From assembly GCA_021927905.1 (NCBI GenBank), contig BLLK01000038.1:1364001-1428000 (forward strand): DNA of 64,000 nt, written 5' to 3'. Origin of the DNA: Chaetoceros tenuissimus (Eukaryota > Bacillariophyta > Thalassiosirophyceae > Chaetocerotales > Chaetocerotaceae). The notes beneath the pieces were generated by a model, which saw nothing but the letters and a program-made list of their open reading frames with translations, made no database searches and was not told the DNA's origin. Positions 23,022 to 34,600 of the stretch are shown one piece after another. A program made the translations under genes and the position numbers. How positions within the stretch are numbered: position 1 is the stretch's first letter; each line of letters starts with the position of its first letter.

Positions 23022-24323
23022 CTAGAGAAGTTTTGTTGTCTCATCAATCTTTTCCTTTGGTCCATCCAACCAGTATTCCTGGACGAGTTTGCTTTCAGAA
23101 AATAAACCTTCCTTGAATTGATCAAGGTAGTTGCATTCTATATCGTGTCCCCAATTGGAAACATCTACAATGCTCTTGCAATTTTGATCATATACAATTC
23201 CATTCCCTCTTGTATTTCTCCAAAATGGTTGCAAGAGTTTTGGAAATAAGTGACCAAGAATGGCAACAACATCTCCACGATTTGAAATGCACTCTATATG
23301 TTTCACGCGTGTGCCAGTAACATGATGAGCACAGCCCGCAAAAAGATAGACTTCGATTTTCTCCAAGTTGTATTTGATTCCTTCTACTTTCTCTTTCTTT
23401 TCTTCCTCAGTATCGCATTCTTGAAACCAATCGTTTCCAAATGGTTTGTCATCAGCTATATCTGTAAGATCCGCAATGACATTTCCTGTAATGATTGTTC
23501 CTTGACTGTGTGCAATCAAAACAATCTTGTCATAGGCGTTATTCATCCCGCTGTCCTTCTTTGTCATTTCCTTCACAAGTATCTCCCTAAGTTTCTTTCG
23601 TGGTTCTGTACAACCACGTTTTAGGAGCCCAGTCTTACCCATCATGCACTCCAAGAGGTCTAGGATAAAACCATCTGTTGGATTATGTAGCAAATGAACA
23701 GGTCTTCCAAACATTTTATGCATAATTCTGCAATTTTCTTTGGCAGATTCTAAATCAGTGTTGATCCCATTCACATGGATCCACAACTCTTTTGGATAAG
23801 CATTTTGGACTTCTTCACCGTAAAGTTGTTTGTCGTCATAAAATTCCACATTCCCTCTGAAAATAAATTTCCAAAGCCGATCTCCACACCCAAAAAAACT
23901 ATCTAAAACTGCAAGTGGAACAAGGAAGAGTGTGAACAGATGTCCCAAAACTGGTATGCTTTGAATTTTATCCATCCAAGGCTGTTGTAGATCTTCAGCC
24001 AACATAAATGTATTTCCTCTCGAATTATTTCTTTGGGGCTTTGGATTGAAACGTTGATTGTACAAGAAAAGAGGAGTACCAACAATTCCAAAAGCGATAC
24101 ACCCGAGCACAAATAGAATCATATACCAACCGCTCCATTGTTGAACTTTATACGCATAGTAAAATCCACCCACAGAAAGTATCCATGCCAAAGGAGACGG
24201 TATCTTTCCACAAAATAGAGACATGATTGGCTGGGTAGAAATCCCTACCATTACAATCACTGCACTAACCAACGAGGTGACTAGAGAAATGATTCTGATA
24301 CCTACCTTGAGGAGAACGCTCAT
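23022..24323 (-). CDS. Multi-pass membrane protein with an alpha/beta-hydrolase domain
   Basis: One exon of 433 residues starts at ATG 24323. The first 140 residues contain about four hydrophobic segments, including IISLVTSLVSAVIVMVGIS, LAWILSVGGFYYAY and YMILFVLGCIAFGIVGTPLF. The rest is a soluble domain with the serine-hydrolase elbow IAHSQGT (S273), a preceding strand (KIVLIAHSQG) and an upstream LWIHVNGI strand that fits the oxyanion region. GCAHHVTG may hold part of the triad. It resembles DUF676-like lipases or esterases, but I cannot name the substrate. A membrane-tethered esterase or lipase is the best reading. Confidence 0.75.
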   Translation of the reverse strand: MSVLLKVGIRIISLVTSLVSAVIVMVGISTQPIMSLFCGKIPSPLAWILSVGGFYYAYKVQQWSGWYMILFVLGCIAFGIVGTPLFLYNQRFNPKPQRNNSRGNTFMLAEDLQQPWMDKIQSIPVLGHLFTLFLVPLAVLDSFFGCGDRLWKFIFRGNVEFYDDKQLYGEEVQNAYPKELWIHVNGINTDLESAKENCRIMHKMFGRPVHLLHNPTDGFILDLLECMMGKTGLLKRGCTEPRKKLREILVKEMTKKDSGMNNAYDKIVLIAHSQGTIITGNVIADLTDIADDKPFGNDWFQECDTEEEKKEKVEGIKYNLEKIEVYLFAGCAHHVTGTRVKHIECISNRGDVVAILGHLFPKLLQPFWRNTRGNGIVYDQNCKSIVDVSNWGHDIECNYLDQFKEGLFSESKLVQEYWLDGPKEKIDETTKLL

Positions 24324-24849
24324 CGTATAGGTTACCGTAAGCCGAAAGAGGAGAAGGAAAGATCAAGACGCAGATAGATATTCAAATAAAGGATTCGTCT
24401 TTCGCAATTTCACTACAGTATCGTAACGACAATGAGTGAGTGAGTTCGTCGATTCTCTTCCTATTCAGGTAGAGATGCCACCTTTTTGGAATTACACTAG
24501 CACCCTAACCTCGCCTTTTGTTGCTTTGAGAGCGTCAGTGCATCCTGAATATTCTTCCATCCTGCACATCGCACATCGCACATCATAAGAACATCAGACG
24601 TGTGAACTCAACTGCAACAAGCTTTTAACTTTTAGTCCTAGAATAGACAAAGAGTGTCTGATAAGGCCTGTCAACATTGAAAAAAGTGTAAAATAACCAT
24701 TGCATTATTTGCCCAGGTAGTACTTCCCGCTAACTACGTAACTCAACTCTTTGTCATCGAATAATAACACAATAACACACCATTACATAATGTGGAACAG
24801 TTGAAAACTCATCTTCGATACATTCAACTTTGAATCTGACAACAATATC
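24324..24849. other. Divergent intergenic region
   Basis: The hydrolase and methyltransferase genes start outward from this 526-bp stretch, so it must hold both promoters. I see short direct repeats (ATCGCACATCGCACATC near 24567) but no recognised motif. Confidence 0.6.
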
Positions 24850-25755
24850 ATGTATTCGATATTCCTAGCGCTCTTGTTTCTTTCCATGGACTTCTTAACT
24901 GCAAAGGCCTTGGCAGAAATCAATATTTCGTCAACAAACAAATCTTTCAGATCTTTTGATAAAAGGCCGACACTGAGTCATCGAGATGCAGTTGATGTGT
25001 ATAACAAATTTGCAGTCTCTGGTCATATAGGAGGTAAAGACTCTAGTGAAGATAGCGGCTATGGGGGACCAGCTGTCAAGGCACTGGTGGAGATGGTAGG
25101 GTTTGGAAAGACAAGTTGTGTAGAAGGGCAAGAATCCATTCAAAAAGTGTTTGATTATGGATGTGGTCAAGGCAAATTAGCAGAGTATGTACTCTCAATC
25201 ATGGAAGATGAGACGAACAATGAGGAGACAGAATGTTTGACTGGTCCTAATAGTGTCCATTGGCATGGTGTTGATCAGAGTCCAGAAATGATTGCAAAGT
25301 TTAAGGAACGCTTCTACTCTTATACAAGCAGTAGCATGGAAGCATCGTGCGAGTATATTGCAAATGGAGATGCTGCGGAATTATTGTCAACGATACCTGC
25401 AAGTTCCTATGACCGTTTCATATCTACATACTGCCTTGACTTATTATCAGAAGAAGATATGTACAAAGTCTTAACTCTAGCAGAACACTTGATCCATCCT
25501 GATGGAGAAATAATACTCGCTGGAATTACCTATGGCTGGAAAGACTCCGTAAAAACATTTCTAATGACCCTTGGTTGGAATTTAATATATCGAGTCAAAC
25601 CCAAAGTTGTTGGAGGTTGTCGGCCTCAGAATCTTATTCCTTACATGAAAGAAATGGACTGGGAGATAACAAAAGTTGTTAGAACAAAACCACAAGGATT
25701 TCCTTGGATGATGAGTGAGATCATTTTTGCAAAGCCAAAGAAAGCTACTGAATAG
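24850..25755 (+). CDS. SAM-dependent class I methyltransferase with N-terminal signal sequence
   Basis: One exon of 301 residues. It starts with a hydrophobic signal-like segment (MYSIFLALLFLSMDFLTAKA), so the product enters the secretory route or an organelle. Motif I is FDYGCGQGKL (about residues 101-110), the SAM-binding acidic strand end is HWHGVDQSPEMI, and motif IV is YDRFISTYCLDLLSEEDMY. These are the marks of the methyltransferase 11/25 type fold. The substrate is unknown. The gene is convergent with the one at 25919, with 163 bp between them. Confidence 0.88.
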   Translation: MYSIFLALLFLSMDFLTAKALAEINISSTNKSFRSFDKRPTLSHRDAVDVYNKFAVSGHIGGKDSSEDSGYGGPAVKALVEMVGFGKTSCVEGQESIQKVFDYGCGQGKLAEYVLSIMEDETNNEETECLTGPNSVHWHGVDQSPEMIAKFKERFYSYTSSSMEASCEYIANGDAAELLSTIPASSYDRFISTYCLDLLSEEDMYKVLTLAEHLIHPDGEIILAGITYGWKDSVKTFLMTLGWNLIYRVKPKVVGGCRPQNLIPYMKEMDWEITKVVRTKPQGFPWMMSEIIFAKPKKATE

Positions 25756-25918
25756 GAATATATATGTATGTAATACAGTTTTATCTTTGCACGGTACATT
25801 AATGAGAAATCATAAAGTTCAGAAATGCCTTCGTATTTCAATTGGTATAGGAAAGAGGTCATTGGTATATCAAATAAAAGTAGCTGACGATGATTTGGTA
25901 GATAAACAGAACATTGGA

Positions 25919-26509
25919 TCAGTCACGCATCTCCCGCTCTAGGTCATCGCTGTCTGGTAAATGCTCGTATTGGTCAGCGAGAGACATACGTGCTATATTG
26001 AAATACTCAATACTAATGCAGATTAGAAATCCAGAGACACATCCACATGCTGCAACTTGTATTATTGGTAAGATTTGCCCGCAACCCGCCTTTTGAAAGA
26101 TACTGAAAATCCCAGAAGTATGTGCCCCATCTAATTTCGATTGGATCGAGGTAGCAATGGAATGGCGTCTGATCCCATCTCTTGTAAATCCAATCAACGG
26201 AAGTAATGCTGGACTGAAAAGGCCAGCTATAGAACTCATTAGCTTCCATTGATGCCTTCTTACATATGACAAAAGAGCATTCAGTTTTGATGAAATGTCT
26301 GTTTGCACGTTCGAATTTGTAGGCGATATAGACTGGGGAGGTTGCAACGTTTCAACTTCTGAATCCAAAGCAATCAAAGCCTTCAATGGGGCTGAAGGAG
26401 AGGGATGGTTTGAAGCTACCTCTTCTTTCAGTCTCTCAGGACTTAGTAGAAGGCAATTATCGTCATTGCTATGATGTTTCATATCCATCATAAAGGAAGT
26501 ATTCTGCAT
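25919..26509 (-). CDS. Small membrane protein, unknown
   Basis: A frame of 196 residues starts at ATG 26509. Residues 1-85 are hydrophilic. Two hydrophobic segments follow, LMSSIAGLFSPALLPLIGF (about 93-112) and ILPIIQVAACGCVSGFLICI (about 144-163). The tail is acidic (PDSDDLEREMRD). No family is recognised. Confidence 0.6.
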   Translation of the reverse strand: MQNTSFMMDMKHHSNDDNCLLLSPERLKEEVASNHPSPSAPLKALIALDSEVETLQPPQSISPTNSNVQTDISSKLNALLSYVRRHQWKLMSSIAGLFSPALLPLIGFTRDGIRRHSIATSIQSKLDGAHTSGIFSIFQKAGCGQILPIIQVAACGCVSGFLICISIEYFNIARMSLADQYEHLPDSDDLEREMRD

Positions 26510-26948
26510 GGAAGAATAATAGTTATAAGAGATCAGTTGATGATCATATCTCTTCCTTTACCAACGAGAAATATTTCTCAAAGAGCAGAAACGATACATC
26601 ACACTTTCTCGCTCTCTCGCTTTCCCGGATAAGCGTTGACTGAAAAATGGCGTTTGTGATATGAATATACTGTATTCGAGATTCTGTCTTAAAATTTCAA
26701 ATCGTGTCAACAGTAGAGTCAATCGTAGAGATGGGACTTATTAATTAAAGTTCGTAACCGATTAGTAAAAAGCACATCTTGCTAATTACAATTTATTTAA
26801 AAAGTTGTGCCACAACTACCAATATATTAATGTCAAAGCAGTATTATCCACCTAGAAGATCGACCAAGACCATTTCTGAAAAGGAGCTACAGATTTGATG
26901 TATCATGCGGCTTGTTGCTAAATTGAGAGAAAAAGTATGAAATGATAT
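26510..26948. other. Intergenic, no gene seen
   Basis: AT-rich sequence without coding frames. It includes AAAAGTTGTGCCACAAC at 26800-26816, the reverse complement of which recurs at 28472-28488 in the inverted DUF900 fragment. Confidence 0.6.
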
Positions 26949-28032
26949 CTATGCATGCTCATCATAATACTCTACAGTTTTGTCATAGAAGTGGTAATTG
27001 TGGTCCTTCGCATAGTCATAGAGAAAACCTTTTTCAGTTGCAACCACATTCACAATATTGTCTTTGCAATCATCCGACACACTCGACAAAGAACGCAAAC
27101 TAAAGAATCTTTTCTGTGCTTCCATTCGCACACCAGAGGCACCTAGTCTCTCGCCTTCAAAAAGATTCATAAACTTGGACTGCCCCAATTTATCATCTTT
27201 CTTATTGTAAATTACATGTACATTTCCTTCGTTTTCGTCACTCAACATTCCAACAATGTTCTTAGCTTGTTCCTTCTTTTCAGCAGAAGCATCTTCATGA
27301 AAAATATCACCATCGACATCTGCTGCGCAAAGGAAAATGTTGTCAAATTTGAAAGTAGGATCAGCAAAATGTCTAAAGACCCGATTACCCACTGATAGAA
27401 AACAAACATTAGTAAAAAAGATATCATTGCATTGCATATTTATAACATAAACTAAAGATGGAAATACTCACTGCTATGGCAAAGTATGGATGCCTTGATA
27501 TCCCCTGCAAGCAAATCCTTCATAGGACCTTTCATGGACTTCTGTAAAGCAAATCCAGCAGCTTTACTGTATCCTTTATCTTCAAATAATCAAGCATCTT
27601 ACCCTCGGACGGCCAGCAAATTGGAACAATCTGTACATTTTTTGCTTTCTCATTTGCAAAGGTGCAGTCGAGAAGATGGAAACTTGCTTGGGTGTTGAAT
27701 CCATGAATAACAAAGAGGACCTTTCTGCTATCTTGTGCAAGGAGAGCCATAGCATCTTTTGTAGTGAGTCTATCTGCTTCGTAATCAACTTTCGTTCCAT
27801 ATCCTTCACCCGTGCGAGCAACTTCACGAATGTTGTGAAGAAAGACGGCATCATCGTCATCCTTTCTACCCTTGGTGGTATCGCTAAAGGTAACTCTGTT
27901 TGGTCTACCTTCGGTTGGGGCATCTTGGACATCAATAGTTGTCAAAATCACTCCGTCGTAGTTGACTTTCATCTTCATGGTTTCAGGAGTCATGTGTGGA
28001 CCTGGGCCTGCTGGTTTTGAACTGTCTACCAT
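26949..28032 (-). CDS. DUF900-type alpha/beta hydrolase with an apparent frameshift
   Basis: Exon 1 is 28032-27472 and exon 2 is 27391-26949. The hydrolase signature is clear: VLFVIHGFNTQ (oxyanion loop), the nucleophile elbow CHSMGN formed across the splice junction, and FLCAADVDGDIF with the predicted acidic residue. Members of this family are serine-hydrolase-like proteins of unknown substrate. Exon 1 reads in one frame to KMLDYL and then must shift by one base near 27583-27586 to continue as EDKGYSKAAGFALQKSMKG. Read literally it stops at 27532 after 166 residues. The shift needs a one-base deletion in the TATTTGAAG stretch, or an assembly error. Confidence 0.75.
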
Positions 28033-28422
28033 ATTGCTGTGAGTAAGTATTGTGTATCTAGTCTGTTTGGTGATGAATGAGGTGAATTTCTCGAAGTATG
28101 TTTATACATCTCTTAGGGTCGTTGGGTCCTTGTTGATCGCGTTGCCTGTTCCAACAACAACAAGCTATGTAAGTTTGTGACTAACGACTAACGTTGGAAA
28201 ACCGTCGACCAAAGAGTTTGTCGTTGTCAAAAAAGGCCTAGTGCGTCACAAGAAGCAAGAGAAATCGGGTTCTCAAAATTTACCTACCCAACTATGATAT
28301 CTAAAAAGTATCTCTTTATCTATTCTTCATCTTTATTTCTCTAGGAATATGATACTATTTCCTGTTTCGAAGATACTGAAGTAAAACATAGTAGATATGC
28401 ATGATACTCATACACCAAAAAT

Positions 28423-28488
28423 ATGGTAGACAGTTCAAAACCAGCAGGCCCAGGTCCACATATGACTCCTGGTTGTGGCACAACTTTT
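28423..28488 (+). pseudogene. Inverted fragment of the DUF900 gene: 5' end fused to 3' flank
   Basis: ATG at 28423 and the next 15 codons (MVDSSKPAGPGPHMTP) match the start of the gene at 28032 almost base for base, but on the opposite strand. At about 28471 the copy jumps to GTTGTGGCACAACTTTT, whose reverse complement lies at 26800-26816, just beyond that gene's stop. The whole body of the gene is missing, so this looks like an inverted duplicate with a large internal deletion. The rest of 28033-28562 has no gene. Confidence 0.85.
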
Positions 28489-28562
28489 AATTAAACTAAT
28501 CATGAAAATTATTTCTTTTTCTTACTACATATAAATAGGATTAGGATAGTTCTTGAAGTATT

Positions 28563-29484
28563 CTATACTGATCCATACTGTCCTGATAAAGGCTTTCTTT
28601 CATTATTATTGATAGTTGGAACGTTCAAATCTGGTTCAAGAAGATTGATCGGCCACCAAAACCATACAATTCCAACCCATGCAAAGAAAAATGTCATCCC
28701 AACACATTCTGGAAGCTTGTCATAAATAGAGTGACCAAACAAGGGATCAAGCTCAGTATAAGCTTTGAATACACCATGTTCCGCTTTGTACAGAAATTTT
28801 GCAATGATGCCGCTATATTCAGCAAATCCAGCTCCATACGCGCCTAATGTAATAAGTCCATATTCCCATGCTAATTCTTTTTCTGCTTTCAAAGGATCTA
28901 AATCGTAATTTTTCTAAGTTCGAAAACCAAAGATGGCAGCAACGAGGCACCAAATACAAGTGAAGGTAAAAAGGTACTTGAGAAAATCTTTGTTTGGGCC
29001 CATAGTCCATGCAGCAGGAATAGTATGGACACTCAAAAGTATTGCAAATGTGAAGAAATAATTACCATACTTTCTACGCCATGCCGTTTTCACCAAACTC
29101 ATAGCCATCATTACAAGTACTGTGACTCCAAATGCAATGTGAACAAGAAGAAAGTTACATGCTGGTGAATGTAGTTTAGATGATTGAAAACCATTCACCC
29201 AATAGACGAGATTGATACTTCCAGTTAGACCTCCCTTCTCATAGTCACTATCGCCATTCTTATCAAATTGAATGTAATATGGCACCTTGGAAAGATTCCA
29301 AAGACAAAGCTGTGGAAGATTGGATATACTGTAGTGAGTAAATTGATTGATTCATACATCCATTAAAAAGAAGCGAGATACTCACAAAAAGAATAAAAAA
29401 GATGAGAATCTTTCTCCAGAAATGCTGAGGAAGATTCTGAAGAAACTCCTGAACGCGAGAGAAGAATTTGTTTACAATTTCCAT
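28563..29484 (-). CDS. Multi-pass membrane protein interrupted by an in-frame TAG
   Basis: Exon 1 (29484-29386, 33 codons) joins exon 2 (29309 onward) in phase 0. The protein has about six hydrophobic segments, including ILIFFILF across the join, FLLVHIAFGVTVLVMMAM, YFFTFAILLSVHTIPAAW, FTFTCIWCLVAAIFGF and VGMTFFFAWVGIVWFWWPI. A TAG at 28914-28916 cuts the frame between GFRT and KNYDLDPLKAEKELAWEYG. The same frame stays open on both sides, to a final stop at 28563. No intron that removes the TAG keeps the frame. Without the stop the product is about 280 residues. Family unknown. Confidence 0.65.
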
Positions 29485-29845
29485 ACTAAAATATACACAA
29501 GTGAAAGCAATGAAGAATACCCTTCAACCTCAGGATTTACTCGAGCTCTCTGTAGTAGTGAAATGTTTGAAGCTGCAATTACGAGAGCTGTCAGATTTTT
29601 TCTAAAAGATACTTTTTGGCGCGAAATGAAACATCAAAGTTGAAAGGATTTAAATTTTTCCTCAGCAAAAGGATTTTGTGACTGTGTAGAAAGTTTTAAA
29701 AAGACCTTTTTGCAGGGGAAGACAAATTCCATATCTTTTTCCTGGTGTCAGAAACCGACTGCGGAGGGGGACAAGATACGTTTTTGATTTTTGGAAGCAC
29801 ATAATCTTATCCAAAGTTTCAAGTTACAGAACTACGGAACTCATC

Positions 29846-31198
29846 ATGACTGAAAATACAGTGAATCTCCTCGGTCTAAATGCCCAAGTCAGTAGTAGTT
29901 CACTTGCACCAAAAGTGAAGAAGTCAAATGCCAGTACAGGAGGTGGTGAATCATACACTCTTACTGTCACCGCAGAAACTTGGAGGTAAGCAAAGGTTCG
30001 CTCTTCTTAGGGCGTTTGTATTTCATAGATAGTAATTTTCACCGTTCCTTTCTCTTCAAAAGGTTCTACGCTTACTTAGCATTCTGGAGTATGTGTTTAT
30101 TTGCTATTACTTTGACCAAGTTGATTGTTGCTCCAATTCTAGCAAAAGGCCCAACCGATGGTGAGATATTTTCACGTGATGTCTGATTCATTGGTTGATT
30201 TCATAACTTACTTTCTACAATACATCAGGGAGCTCATGTGGTCCATACAATAGAAATGATCCTGATTTTGGAGTTTTCTATGGAAAAGGATTTGATATTA
30301 CAACGCAGAGTCATTTGGTCCAGGTAAGGAGAAAGGATAATAACTTTTGTATTTGGATCTGTTCTAGATTGTACATAAAATTTATCATTTAAATTTGTCC
30401 CATAGCTATTCGGTTTTGGTAACATTTGCACTAATTGGGACTATACGCCAAGTAGAGGTAAGATACATCATTTAATCCATCCTCCTTCCTTTTTACATCT
30501 AATAACTGATACACATCTCTCTCTTGTTTCTTTAACTTTCAGAGTTGACATCTATTGTCTATCCTCTTTTTGAATACTCTCTTCTCGTCTACCTAGTGTT
30601 TGATTTCATGGCAACAGCCTTGGCATACAAAAGAGGTGAGCTTGAACCTTGGTTCTGGAAATTGAGCAAGGTCTTATTTCCATTGAACATCCTTCTGTGC
30701 TCTCAGTTTCGTCAAATCTTTGTGAACATTGCATACGAGAACGTCAGAGGCCATACAGCTGGATTCCTTGGTCTACAGATTGCACTCATAATTGTCGCAC
30801 TCCAGAACGTCTGGTTTATCTATGATACAAACACTGCTTACAAGCAGCTAGGATCAACCGACGAAGCCAGACTCAAGAATACTAGAATGTTGGCACTAGC
30901 CTATATCATTGGAGATTTGATTATTTGTTCATTCAAAATCACCGCTACAATCTATGTAGTCTCTGAAGGTCATGGAGCTCCTTGGACTTTGAAACCAAGT
31001 TTTCTTCCTGGCAAGTGTGTTGGTCAGGTAGTGGATATTATTTGGATGATTTTCAATGCGTTGATTCCATTGTTTGTATCCAATTTCCGTTCCAAAAACG
31101 AAGTACCTTTGAAAATTGTTATTTCTCAGGATGCAGCTCCTTATATTGAAGCTACTGCCGCAGGCGAGAATGCTCCTTTAACTGGAGGAACAGCATGA
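29846..31198 (+). CDS. Multi-pass membrane protein, unknown
   Basis: Five exons join in phase: 29846-29985, 30063-30160, 30229-30323, 30406-30457 and 30543-31198, giving 346 residues. A hydrophilic start (MTENTVNLLGLNAQ) is followed by a first membrane span (YLAFWSMCLFAITLTKLIVA). A loop with two Cys (GSSCGPYN, GNICTNW) comes next, then about five more hydrophobic spans, including FEYSLLVYLVFDFMATALAY and LQIALIIVALQNVWFIYD. The topology recalls the neighbouring gene at 28563-29484, which lies head to head 361 bp away, but I see no clear sequence match. The family is not recognised. Confidence 0.8.
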
Positions 31199-31668
31199 AA
31201 ATATTATGTATATTGGAATGAAGAGATTGTGGCAAATTTCTCATTTTGCATTACTTGTTGAGTTGAAACTAATTACAATTTTTCTAACTACATAAATTTT
31301 ATTTACAATGTATCACTCACAACGCGCTTCATATTCGCTATACTGGCATAAAATCAATATAATATAGTGAATGATTGAATATAATCCTATGATGATTTTC
31401 TTTTACTCCATCATTCCATAAATAAAGTTAATAGATTAAACGCTCCTTCCAATGACGCCCGATTCTTTTATAGTTATTTAGCTCAAATAATGAGAGCCAT
31501 GACCTTCTCTCTTCTCTCTCTTCAAATTTCCTTATCTCTCATCTCTCTCATGTGTGATGATATGTAATAGAACTTCCTTTGTTACTCAAACGTTTCTATT
31601 TGACCAACCCACAACCCTAGTCTCTCACTAGAGATGCAAATTCTTTCCCTGACCCTTAGTTGCCAAGA
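31199..31668. other. Intergenic, upstream of NPRL2-like gene
   Basis: AT-rich, no coding frames. A CT-rich run (CTTCTCTCTTCTCTCTCTTC near 31503) precedes the NPRL2-like start and could be a promoter or 5' UTR element. Confidence 0.5.
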
Positions 31669-34600
31669 ATGAAAGAGACTGGTGTAGATCTAGCGAACGA
31701 TGATCAAACAAGTTCGAAGATAGAAGATAAAGATACACAAGAGCCACAGCCTCCCGCATCGAATAAGTCACCTCTTGCTTCGGCATCTTCTTCGCCTGTT
31801 CGGCCACCTTCATTTACAGAGTCACCATCGGTTCAACCTGGAAATTCGAGAAGACATAGAAGAAACACGTCGAATACAGATAATGTTAGCATCGGAACAA
31901 ACAACTCCAAGAATGCAGATGATACAATTTCTTTATCTTCGGGTTCGACATATACACCTAAAAGTCGCATAGTTCAAAATTTGAGCTCTTCTGTTGCAAT
32001 AGGTGGCACCACGAGCAATCCTAATACTCCTGGCAATCGCATTCGGAGACCATCCGTTACAAAGGTAATGCACATGTCATCTTTTATGAATGCAAACTCT
32101 ACACATGATAAAAGTATAGGTAGTATAGATGATTCTGATCGTCTTGATAAAAGTGATCGATCCCTAGGACACATAAGGACACAAATTAGTAATACAAGCA
32201 ATACTTCCAAAAATAATCCTCGACAAATGTACAAATCTGCGGGTCCTTCTGAAAGTATACACAGTCAAAGATCGTTTGCAAAATCTCCTACGCAAAAAGT
32301 ACCTTTGGTGAAAATGGAACAAATGAAAGCACCACGTATTAAAGATCCATCGGTTTGTAATTTGTTTTGTGCATTTTATGCAGAGTTTGATAATATTGTT
32401 GGTCCGAAGGTGTCTTTTCAGTCTCCAAAGCATTTTATGGATCATGATATTGCTATCAGCACTGCAGAAATGGAAGATTTGCTGAGAAGGTCGTTTAAAT
32501 GTGTCAAGAATCCAAATGAAGAGAATGTTGCAAAGGATGTAGTAGAAAGTAAAGAATCTCTTGATAGTCATGATCATGGGCAAAAGCAAACTGTAAAGGT
32601 AGATACACAAGATCCATCGACAGGATCGACGAAAGATAGGAAAGTTGAGGATGTAGACGGAAGTGCCATGGATGAGTCTAAGTCGAAAAAGAGAAAACCA
32701 ATAGAAAAGCCTACCGTGCCAGAGAATTCACAATCCATGTTTGATAGTACCTGCGAGTACATCATCACTGGTAATGAATTGACTGGGCAAATGATCAGTT
32801 TAAGGTATGTCAAGTATGTTTACTGGTATTTTTAACTTTTCTGTGAATCCAACTCATTCCTTATGACTTTCAATCAGCACGCATAATGTACATATTCTTA
32901 CAAGGTAAGTTATATTATGACTTAGTTCAATTCTCCCAATGCCCTGATCTTATTTGTTTTAAAATTTATAGGCCTTGTATTATACAAGATACGCGGTATG
33001 AACGTAACGCTTTGCTCTTTAGTATTGGTTTTGTCATTCGTCGGAAAGCAGATCCATCACCATTCCGGCCCCTTTTATCCAGACTTGCGACAGTATTTCA
33101 AGCTATGGAAATAGAATCAAGGTTCTTATCATCTTCCTCAACGAAGCCAAAAGTACAGCAGTACTTAAATATGATCGTGCCATCTCTTAATAGTCCTAGT
33201 GCAAAATGCCACTTACTTTTGGATGATGCCAATGCTTTACATTTGCAATACTTTTCAGCTCCAAAACAACATGCGCCAAAAGTTCCATATTATGCAGTTC
33301 CAGTCTTGTTGCGACCAGAATATGTGCTGCAATCTTTAGATTGGGATCTTACGATTAATTGGATAGTACCATACATCAATGGAATTAGGCATGCAAAACT
33401 TATTGCGGAGTCGTCAAAGGTAGACCAGGCCATAGTTCTCTCGTGCCTCAGAGTATTACGACATCACAATGTGTTGGCATGCGTAGACATATTCCGATAT
33501 TCGAACATTTATGAATCTACTGAAAAGGCACAGCAAATGCTTTCTGGTAAACAAAATGACTTGCTTCTTCACGCGTTCCGATTCATTTCTAAACAGAATG
33601 ATGTTGTATCGGTACATGGCAATAGCATGCAATCTTTTACGCCTTCCACAATGACTCCGGTAAATTCATTTGGAGGAAATCGCCCTCCTCAAATAACACG
33701 AGTAGGAAATAATTCGATAGGGAAGGGTAAGATGACATTATTAGCCCCAATCTCCGGCGCATGTTCATATCCACCTGTTCCTATAGAGAATGAATCCACC
33801 GACAACAATGCCCAGGAATCAAGAAGTTTTCAAAATACCAGAGGTATTTACATGGGCACGAGTCCCTCCACTTCAAATTTTGGAACTTCACCCAAACATC
33901 GCAGTAATTCTCTGGGCCAGTCTCCGCAGCAGAATTCTCCGCAATTTTCATTTGCAAAGTCTCCATCTGTCAATACTCACACTGCCAATTTCAATGCACC
34001 TCCAAAACAAGAAGAAAAGAAAATGATGAAGGCAATTGCAATACTATATACATCGTGTCAGAGGGGATTGAGTTTGAGTGAAGTCTTGACAAATCGAATT
34101 GAGAAACAAGATATTCCAACTGTTGTAGAAAGTAAAACAAAGAAGAAGAAAAAGAGACGATCTAAGAATCGCACAGCTTCGATGGGTTCTTCTGGTTCTG
34201 AAGATTCTAAAGATATAGACTGGAAAGAAGTATTCAATTACATTGATCATCGTAGATTTGTCACATTTGGAGTGATTGTAGGTCTCATTCGACGAGTCCA
34301 TGAATATCCAGTAGCTGTATCGTCTGGAAAAATGGATGACATTTCAGAATCAAAACATAGTGTCAAGTACGCGGATCTTGAGACACCAGTGGAAAGCAAA
34401 CCGGGATTATATCGGCAATCTTCCTTCACAAGAAGAGCAAGTCTTGCTCCAGCAAGACGAACGGGATCATCAAGAACACTGAAACGTCACAACTCTTTGG
34501 GACTTGAAGAAACAAGACGCGATATGTACAGAAACAAATCTGCTTTTCCATTGTATAAAAGCCCTGAATCCCCCAATGACGGCTCAGACAGATCTTTGGT

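Noticed and set aside
28914-28916. Reassigned TAG codon or alternative genetic code
   Set aside because: TAG, TAA and TGA all end clear genes elsewhere in the window, so the standard code applies.
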